Part shown: in pieces, positions 1-4,271 of the stretch
Numbering within the stretch: the first letter of the stretch is position 1
Layout of the letters: each line of letters starts with the position of its first letter
DNA from: Bacteroidota bacterium
GTDB taxonomy: Bacteria > Bacteroidota > Bacteroidia > NS11-12g > UBA955
DNA length: 10,293 nucleotides
NCBI GenBank assembly: GCA_027488495.1
Contig: JAIYBO010000183.1
Coordinates: 1 to 10,293, forward strand
Direction: 5' to 3'
Program-made: the position numbers and the translations under genes
Notes under the pieces: model-generated
What the model was told of the DNA's origin: nothing
Seen by the model: only the letters and a program-made list of their open reading frames with translations
Database searches by the model: none

Positions 1-117
1 AATACCGTCACCCACTTGGAGTACGGTACCTACTTCTTCTAAACTCGCAGCGGTATTAAAACCAGAAATCTGGTCTTTCAATATGCTGGAAATTTCGTCG
101 GGTCTAATATTTGACAT
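1..117 (-). CDS. atpA: ATP synthase F1 subunit alpha, N-terminal 39 codons (cut by window edge)
   Basis: This is the 5' end of the gene for subunit alpha of the F1 head, the non-catalytic nucleotide-binding partner of beta in the cytoplasmic alpha3beta3 hexamer. The visible protein begins MSNIRPDEISSILKDQI and continues to EVGTVLQVGDGI. This is the classic alpha N-terminus: the RPDEIS-type delta-binding helix followed by the first strands of the beta-barrel domain. The ATG (115-117) lies 9 bases after the atpH stop, so the two are almost certainly co-transcribed and probably translationally coupled. The nucleotide-binding domains lie beyond the window. No frameshift is visible in the part present. 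Identification is by recognition of the conserved N-terminus and by its position after delta. Confidence 0.95.
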   Translation of the reverse strand, partial: MSNIRPDEISSILKDQISGFNTAASLEEVGTVLQVGDGI

Positions 118-126
118 AACAGTTTT

Positions 127-666
127 TTATGCGATTTGAAGGTCTTTTTTCAATTTAATAATTTGGTTCAAGATGGTAGCGTCATAAATTTTACCATCAA
201 AAACGATGTTCATTCCACCAATAACCGATGGATCAATGCTCTGTTTCAGCACCACTTCATTGGCACCAGAAGTTTGAGCAACATATTTCTTAATTGCACC
301 AAGGGCAGAATCAGACAAAGCCACAGCTGAAGTAACTTCCGCAGTAGTAATTCCTTTGTATCTGTTGTAAAGCACCATAAATGCATCTGTCATTGCAGGA
401 ATGAATGACTCCCGATGTTTGTCGGTCATCAACAACATCAACTGCTTCGACAAATCAGAGCAAGAAGCGAAAATTTTTGTCAGCGCCTCTTTCTTCACCG
501 GTTTCTTCAACATGGGACTGTTTAAGAAAACGATTAAGTCTTGGCTACCTGCACAGGCCTGTTGGATGTTGAGAACATCCGCAACCACCGTGTCTACAGC
601 CTTGTCTTCCAACGCCTTTTCAAAAAGGGCTTTGGCATAACGTCTGGCGATTTTAATTTCTGACAT
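127..666 (-). CDS. atpH: ATP synthase F1 subunit delta (OSCP homologue)
   Basis: Subunit delta links the top of the F1 alpha3beta3 head to the peripheral stalk formed by subunit b, and so resists rotor torque. The 179-residue product has the usual length. It opens with the family pattern IARRYAKALFEKALE, where the N-terminal helical bundle binds the alpha N-termini. It ends with a family-like C-terminal region containing SIDPSVIGGMNIVFDGKIYDA, close to the conserved 'hxGGhxhxhxxxxhDxS' block of delta subunits, before a final helix. The gene sits between atpF and atpA with gaps of 15 and 9 bases, the standard operon order b-delta-alpha. Nothing is truncated or unusual. The start (ATG at 664-666) is the only one that keeps the complete N-terminal helix. 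Confidence 0.95.
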   Translation of the reverse strand: MSEIKIARRYAKALFEKALEDKAVDTVVADVLNIQQACAGSQDLIVFLNSPMLKKPVKKEALTKIFASCSDLSKQLMLLMTDKHRESFIPAMTDAFMVLYNRYKGITTAEVTSAVALSDSALGAIKKYVAQTSGANEVVLKQSIDPSVIGGMNIVFDGKIYDATILNQIIKLKKDLQIA

Positions 667-681
667 ACAACAAACGCTGGT

Positions 682-1170
682 TTAGTTCAATTGTGAAAGT
701 TGTTTTTCGATGATGGCTTGTTGGGCTTGATTGTTCTCCAACTGTTGTTGCATCAATTTTTCAGCAATTTGAACAGAAAGAACAGAAACCTCACGTTTCA
801 ATTCATCAATGGCCGCAGCCTTTTGCTTTTCGATTTCGTCTTGAGCACGAGTCATCAACTTTTTGGCTTCTTCATCGGCCACCGCTTTCGCGTCACCAAC
901 TATTTTGTCGCGCATTTCACGGGCTTCCTTTAATAAGGCATCACGTTCTTTGCGTGCTTCAGCCAAAAGAGATTCGTTTTCGCCTTGCAAGCGAATCATA
1001 TCAGCTTTTGTTTTTTCGGCCAATGACAATGAATCCTCAATCGTTTGTTCACGATCGCGAATCGATTCCAAAATTGGCTTCCAAGCAAATTTTTTCAGGA
1101 TAACAAGCAACAATGTAAATGTTACGAGCATCCAAAATACCAATCCTATGGCAGGTGTTACTAACTGCAT
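682..1170 (-). CDS. atpF: ATP synthase F0 subunit b (peripheral stalk)
   Basis: Subunit b anchors the peripheral stalk in the inner membrane and reaches up to delta as a dimeric right-handed coiled coil. The 162-residue protein starts MQLVTPAIGLVFWMLVTFTL, giving one hydrophobic span at about residues 5-27. The family-typical segment KKFAWKPILESIRDRE follows at the membrane exit. The rest is a long charged helix rich in Ala, Glu and Lys with essentially no Gly or Pro, ending IEKQLSQLN. Length and layout match bacterial b subunits. It follows atpE after a 57-base gap holding a strong hairpin, and precedes atpH by 15 bases. Only one b-type gene is visible; no b' copy is present in the window. 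Confidence 0.95.
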   Translation of the reverse strand: MQLVTPAIGLVFWMLVTFTLLLVILKKFAWKPILESIRDREQTIEDSLSLAEKTKADMIRLQGENESLLAEARKERDALLKEAREMRDKIVGDAKAVADEEAKKLMTRAQDEIEKQKAAAIDELKREVSVLSVQIAEKLMQQQLENNQAQQAIIEKQLSQLN

Positions 1171-1191
1171 TTCTTTTAGTTTTTTAAATAA

Positions 1192-1219
1192 AGGGATTGG
1201 GCCGAATGACCCAATCCCG
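1192..1219 (-). promoter_or_regulatory. Intercistronic hairpin between atpE and atpF
   Basis: In the 57-base gap between the atpE stop and the atpF start, the arms GGGATTGGG (1193-1201) and CCCAATCCC (1210-1218) form a perfect 9-bp inverted repeat. On the minus-strand transcript a G-U and a C-G pair extend the stem inward (1202-1203 with 1208-1209), leaving a 4-base loop. Downstream on that transcript comes TTTATTTAAAAAAC, a short broken U-tract. It could therefore be a leaky terminator or a 3'-end stabiliser protecting the atpE message. The genes on both sides belong to one operon, so full termination here is unlikely. Confidence 0.75.
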
Positions 1220-1227
1220 TGGGTTTT

Positions 1228-1494
1228 TTACAAAAACAGAATCAACAAACAAACAACGATCGCGAAGAATACAGCACCCTCGATAAGAGCTGCAGCCACA
1301 ATCATGTTTGCACGGATATCACCTACTGATTCTGGTTGGCGAGCGATAGATTCCATAGCGCTACCACCGATACGACCGATACCGATACCGGCACCAATAG
1401 CTGACAAACCAGCGCCAATAGCGGCACCCATTTTGCTGTACGCAGCGGCTGAATTGTCAACAGCTGCTTGAAGGAGAGTGTTCATGATACTCAT
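1228..1494 (-). CDS. atpE: ATP synthase F0 subunit c (rotor ring proteolipid)
   Basis: Subunit c forms the membrane rotor ring that carries protons past subunit a. The 88-residue hairpin protein has helix 1 with the glycine pattern GAGIGIG (residues 34-40), the polar loop RQPE (52-55) that contacts gamma/epsilon, and helix 2 with the ion-binding carboxylate in ALIEGAVFF (Glu72). The residue after the Glu is Gly, and the ES/ET pattern typical of sodium-binding rings is absent, so proton coupling is the better reading (inference). An in-frame ATG at codon 4 (MNTLLQ) is an alternative start that does not change the helices. A 38-base, very A/T-rich leader separates it from atpB, and a hairpin follows its stop codon. 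Confidence 0.96.
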   Translation of the reverse strand: MSIMNTLLQAAVDNSAAAYSKMGAAIGAGLSAIGAGIGIGRIGGSAMESIARQPESVGDIRANMIVAAALIEGAVFFAIVVCLLILFL

Positions 1495-1532
1495 AATTAT
1501 TTGGTTGTTTTTTTATTAGGTTTTATTATTTT

Positions 1533-2723
1533 TTAGTGATGGTGTTCTTCAACTGCCATGCCTATGTAAATGGCACTCAGCAAAGTAAATACAAAGGCTT
1601 GTAAGAAAGCGACTAACATTTCCAACAAACCCATAAAAACAGTGAACGCAACGCTCAATGGACTCACAGCATATCCCAAACCTTGATTCATTGAACCGAA
1701 GATGAAAATCAAACTAAAGAATCCAAGGATGATAATGTGTCCCGCAGTAATGTTGGCAAACAAACGCAACATCAATACAAAAGGCTTCAACACAACTCCC
1801 AAAATCTCAATTGGAATGATGATTACATACATCCATACTGGCACATCGGGTAAGAAAATGTGCTTCCAATAATATTTGTTGCCGTTTAAATTTACAGTTA
1901 AAAAGATCACTAAGGCCAGCACCATAGTTACCGCAATATTTCCAGTCACGTTGGCTCCACCGGGGAAAATAGGAATCAATCCAAACACGTTGTTCACGAA
2001 AATGAAACTAAAAATCGTCAGCAACAATGGCATAAACTTATCCGTTTTATGTCCAATAGATGGCTTCGCAACATCATCTCTAATGAAAAGAATCAAAGGC
2101 TCAACCAAATTGTGAAATCCTTTGGGCGCCTTGCCTTTGTTCTTCTTGTATGAGTTGGCCATACCAATGGCGATAATCAATATTGTGAAGACGGCAATAA
2201 GCATGGCCACCACGTTCTTCGTTAATGAAATATCATAAATGGCCTCAGTATTATTGGCATCCGCCCAAACAACTTTTCCTTCCTCATTCAATTCAAAACC
2301 TTCGTAGGCAGCATGCCCATGTTCAAATCTAGCACTTGAAAACAAAGTAATGCCTTTGGATTCGGTGTATAGTATCACAGGCAATGAGATTGAAACGGAT
2401 TCATGTCCTTCACCCCACAAATGCCAATCATGCGCATCTGCGATGTGTTCCATGATCATTTTACCAGGAGCAAATTTCTCAGGAGCATGTGCTTCACCAT
2501 GCGTTGATGATTCATGTGCTTCCCCGGCGTGAGCCTTCTCATGCGATGAATCAGCCACGTGTGAAGTAACCTCCACATCTGAAACATTGCCCTCGTGGGC
2601 TGTATTCGATGCCGAATGATCTTTGTTAGCAAACGCAGAAACAGCAAAAAAAGCTAAAAAACCCGCCGCAACGAAACTTTTCCGAAATGTGGATGTAGTG
2701 AAGAATGTAGAAAAATCAGGCAT
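1533..2723 (-). CDS. atpB: ATP synthase F0 subunit a, with His-rich periplasmic N-terminal extension
   Basis: Subunit a provides the two proton half-channels next to the c-ring. The conserved core shows the essential arginine in FVLMLRLFANITAGH (about residue 320 of 396) and the family-typical ends LLEMLVAFLQAFVFTLL. The chosen ATG (2721-2723, MPDFSTFF) overlaps the upstream stop by 8 bases. An ATG six codons upstream (MGHKKK) is possible. Residues 14-32 look like a signal peptide with likely cleavage after AFA. A roughly 170-residue non-core segment follows, whose first part (residues 33-108) holds 12 histidines, many in HE or AHxxE repeats, and then the first core membrane helix. The C-terminus ends EEHHH. 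Bacteroidota a subunits are commonly longer than the about 270 residues of E. coli; the strength of the histidine bias is what stands out here. Confidence 0.95.
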   Translation of the reverse strand: MPDFSTFFTTSTFRKSFVAAGFLAFFAVSAFANKDHSASNTAHEGNVSDVEVTSHVADSSHEKAHAGEAHESSTHGEAHAPEKFAPGKMIMEHIADAHDWHLWGEGHESVSISLPVILYTESKGITLFSSARFEHGHAAYEGFELNEEGKVVWADANNTEAIYDISLTKNVVAMLIAVFTILIIAIGMANSYKKNKGKAPKGFHNLVEPLILFIRDDVAKPSIGHKTDKFMPLLLTIFSFIFVNNVFGLIPIFPGGANVTGNIAVTMVLALVIFLTVNLNGNKYYWKHIFLPDVPVWMYVIIIPIEILGVVLKPFVLMLRLFANITAGHIIILGFFSLIFIFGSMNQGLGYAVSPLSVAFTVFMGLLEMLVAFLQAFVFTLLSAIYIGMAVEEHHH

Positions 2724-3117
2724 TTTCTTTTTGTGGCCCATTATTTGAATCGGGGCGCAAATTACTACGCTTTTCAGACATTTCAAACAACAAAAACAAA
2801 AGAAAATACAAACAATACGCTGAAGCGAATGCCAAATCTGCTTTTCCCCTGTTCAAAAGCGTTATCAATAAGAAGGTTAACACCGCCAAAAGCCTCAACA
2901 TACTTGATGTCATCGCCCTGCGAATCCATTGATTGGGATTGGCAATATTTGATTTACTGACATAATATCGCAAAGCCCAGAAAATCACAACCATGTAGAC
3001 CAAACCCACATAAGCATCCGTTGGTACAGACACTTTAGCACTCAACCAATCCGCTGCCCAGGTACTCAAACCCAGCATAATGCCCAAACCAACGATTTTT
3101 ATATTGTACTCCCTCAC
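2716..3117 (-). CDS. Four-helix membrane protein in the atpI position of the ATP synthase operon
   Basis: This 133-residue protein has four predicted membrane spans, at about residues 6-26, 35-53, 70-88 and 94-112, and a polar tail rich in Asn, Lys and Arg. The chosen start is GTG (3115-3117, reading MREYNIKIVG), two bases after the atpZ stop. The frame is open farther upstream, but that would overlap atpZ heavily; an ATG at codon 14 would lose most of helix 1. Four helices and a slot between atpZ and atpB are what is expected of AtpI (UncI), an accessory protein linked to c-ring assembly and, with AtpZ, to magnesium or calcium handling. I do not see a diagnostic AtpI motif, so the assignment rests on topology and context. 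It overlaps atpB by 8 bases, which implies translational coupling. Confidence 0.75.
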   Translation of the reverse strand: MREYNIKIVGLGIMLGLSTWAADWLSAKVSVPTDAYVGLVYMVVIFWALRYYVSKSNIANPNQWIRRAMTSSMLRLLAVLTFLLITLLNRGKADLAFASAYCLYFLLFLLFEMSEKRSNLRPDSNNGPQKENA

Positions 3118-3119
3118 AA

Positions 3120-3299
3120 TTAAAATTTTTTCAAAACTACATACAAACTTACCCCTACCCCAATGATCGCCCCAAAAAATGTACCCACTGGAAATTTCCA
3201 CACCCACTGAGAATCCACCCATCTCCCTAACAAAACAAACAATACAATCGTAGCAATCATCTCGAATGCGATGCCCGTGTATTTGCCAATTTCGCGCAT
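3120..3299 (-). CDS. atpZ: AtpZ/AtpI-family small ATP synthase accessory protein
   Basis: This 59-residue protein has two hydrophobic spans (about 8-25 and 36-56) joined by GRWVDSQW. That matches the family pattern of a glycine and small-residue first helix, a 'G-x-W/Y-L/V-D' turn and a second glycine-rich helix (GAIIGVGVSLY). The family (the ATPase_gene1 / AtpZ group) is found upstream of F0 genes in many phyla and has been linked to AtpI function in c-ring assembly and divalent cation transport. The ATG at 3297-3299 (MREIGKYTG) lies 4 bases after the bactofilin stop. A longer in-frame reading up to 3353 exists, but it would overlap bactofilin by 50 bases and adds residues that do not look like the family. 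Small size and context make the call good though not certain. Confidence 0.85.
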   Translation of the reverse strand: MREIGKYTGIAFEMIATIVLFVLLGRWVDSQWVWKFPVGTFFGAIIGVGVSLYVVLKKF

Positions 3300-3303
3300 C
3301 AAA

Positions 3304-3726
3304 TCAAGGCTTTGTAGAACCGGCACCAGCCGCTGTTCCCGACGCAGGAACACTTACCGCAACATTCATAGTACAACGACCATTGAATTGCGCACCGGAT
3401 TCAATCACCATTTTGTTGGTAATGATATCGCCATCAATTTTGGCGGTTGGTTTCAAATCCAACACATTCTTCACCGTGATATTTCCTTTGATGTGTCCGG
3501 CAATCGTTGCTGAGTCCGCTTCGATGTTTCCCAAAATCTTCCCTGTACCCCCAATCACCAATCTCTGTCCAACTTTTACGTTCCCTTCAATGGCCCCATC
3601 TACACGGAAATCTCCGTTCGACACCAAGTCTCCGGTAATTCGGGTACCCTGTCCGATGATGTTCAAAATTCCCTGCGACTGAGCCGCCTTTTCATTTTTC
3701 CCCGATCCTGATTGAAACATTGCCAT
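3304..3726 (-). CDS. Bactofilin (polymer-forming cytoskeletal protein)
   Basis: Bactofilins self-assemble into nucleotide-independent filaments on the inner face of the membrane. They scaffold peptidoglycan enzymes or other envelope machines. The 140-residue product has a short polar N-terminus, then a right-handed beta-helix core from about residue 20 to 115. Its regular short strands and Gly turns are visible in GTRITGDLVSNGDFRVDGAI, KVGQRLVIGGTGKILGNI and AGHIKGNITVKNVLDLKP. An Ala/Gly/Ser-rich tail (VPASGTAAGAGSTKP) ends the protein. The length is typical. Codon 3 is also ATG (MFQSGSG), so the exact start is open by two residues. It sits 4 bases upstream of atpZ and behind a good -7 element, so it appears to be the first gene of the ATP synthase transcript. 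Confidence 0.92.
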   Translation of the reverse strand: MAMFQSGSGKNEKAAQSQGILNIIGQGTRITGDLVSNGDFRVDGAIEGNVKVGQRLVIGGTGKILGNIEADSATIAGHIKGNITVKNVLDLKPTAKIDGDIITNKMVIESGAQFNGRCTMNVAVSVPASGTAAGAGSTKP

Positions 3727-3747
3727 AACTGCTGATTTGATGTTTCA

Positions 3748-3755
3748 CAAATATA
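3748..3755 (-). promoter_or_regulatory. Candidate -7 element for the bactofilin-ATP synthase operon
   Basis: Read on the minus strand this is TATATTTG, a full match to the Bacteroidota -7 consensus TAnnTTTG. It lies 21 bases upstream of the bactofilin ATG. The nearest TTG for a -33 element is 24 bases farther upstream, slightly longer than the usual spacing of roughly 17-23, so the -33 half is weak. Gaps downstream are too short for another clear promoter before atpB, which suggests this one drives the whole run. Confidence 0.6.
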
Positions 3756-3832
3756 TGAAACTAGCCACGCATTTTAAAACAACAAAACCGTCAAAATTCT
3801 CACACCCAACTTCATCGATCTCCCCGGCTCAA

Positions 3833-4213
3833 TCAATCCACCTTGGGTCTGGCGGATGTGCTATCAAACTGCTCATCCTTGCCTTCCAAAATGGCATTCA
3901 ACACCTCCTGCTTACTCCTTTGCACCTCCAACTTACGAGACATATCCTCAATTCTCTGATTGAGTTGTAATACCTCTTTTCTGCTTTCTTTGGTTACCGC
4001 ATTCGGTAAAATAGCACGCATGGGCGTGTAAGCCAACAACAATAAAACAATCACTGTAAATGCCAACAACAAGCTCGAAAACAACATCAAAACATTCATT
4101 GGTGTTAATCGAACAGAAAAAACTTCGGCAAAAGTTGCATCGTTTATTAATACAAAACGATGTTTGTTCCGAAGATTGGCGATAATTTTGCGACGGCGTG
4201 AAATTTTGGACAT
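3833..4213 (-). CDS. Single-pass membrane protein with periplasmic coiled coil, like the N-terminus of an M23-peptidase protein without the peptidase
   Basis: The 126-residue protein begins with a very basic cytoplasmic stretch (MSKISRRRKIIANLRNKHR). Next come FVLINDATFAEVFSVRLTP, one membrane span (about residues 40-63) ending in LLAYTPMRAILP, and a charged segment predicted to be coiled coil (about 75-112), ending ARPKVD. The pattern 'K-x-R-F-V-L-I-N-x-x-T-F-x-E-x-F-S-x-x-L' followed by a helix and 'AYTPhR' is one I recognise from the N-terminal anchor of Bacteroidota M23-family metallopeptidases. There the coiled coil leads into a zinc endopeptidase domain. Here the gene stops before any HxxxD or HxH motif, and the 106 bases downstream contain no continuation. 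It diverges from porW and lies upstream of bactofilin. Function unknown; a scaffold or regulator of a wall hydrolase is an inference. Confidence 0.8.
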   Translation of the reverse strand: MSKISRRRKIIANLRNKHRFVLINDATFAEVFSVRLTPMNVLMLFSSLLLAFTVIVLLLLAYTPMRAILPNAVTKESRKEVLQLNQRIEDMSRKLEVQRSKQEVLNAILEGKDEQFDSTSARPKVD

Positions 4214-4241
4214 TTTTATATGACTATCATCAATAAAAAAT

Positions 4242-4249
4242 CAAAAATA
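4242..4249 (-). promoter_or_regulatory. Weak candidate -7 element for the membrane coiled-coil gene
   Basis: On the minus strand the bases read TATTTTTG, matching TAnnTTTG, 28 bases upstream of the ATG at 4213. The nearest TTTG upstream is only 15 bases away (4265-4268), shorter than usual, so this is tentative. No comparable element is seen on the plus strand for porW in the 58-base divergent gap. Confidence 0.35.
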
Positions 4250-4271
4250 GCGTTTTAACCCACACAAAAGA

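Noticed and set aside
863..1471. A 202-codon open frame on the plus strand over atpE and atpF
   Set aside because: It runs antisense to two certain genes, and its Ser/Ala/Ile-rich product is what the reverse frames of the c subunit and a coiled coil produce. It has no promoter or homology I recognise.
2724..2786. Upstream extension of atpB to a TTG start
   Set aside because: It adds 21 residues before the signal peptide and increases the overlap with the preceding gene to 71 bases. The ATG at 2723 places the signal peptide at the N-terminus.
3118..3222. Upstream extension of the four-helix protein
   Set aside because: It overlaps most of atpZ's second half in another frame and would put a Gly/Trp-rich, non-family segment ahead of helix 1.
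3300..3353. Upstream extension of atpZ
   Set aside because: It would overlap the end of bactofilin by 50 bases and adds residues unlike the family. The ATG at 3299 follows the bactofilin stop by 4 bases.
3266..3682. A 138-codon open frame on the plus strand over bactofilin
   Set aside because: It is antisense to an intact bactofilin, rich in Pro and Cys in no family pattern, and explained by the repetitive beta-helix coding sequence.
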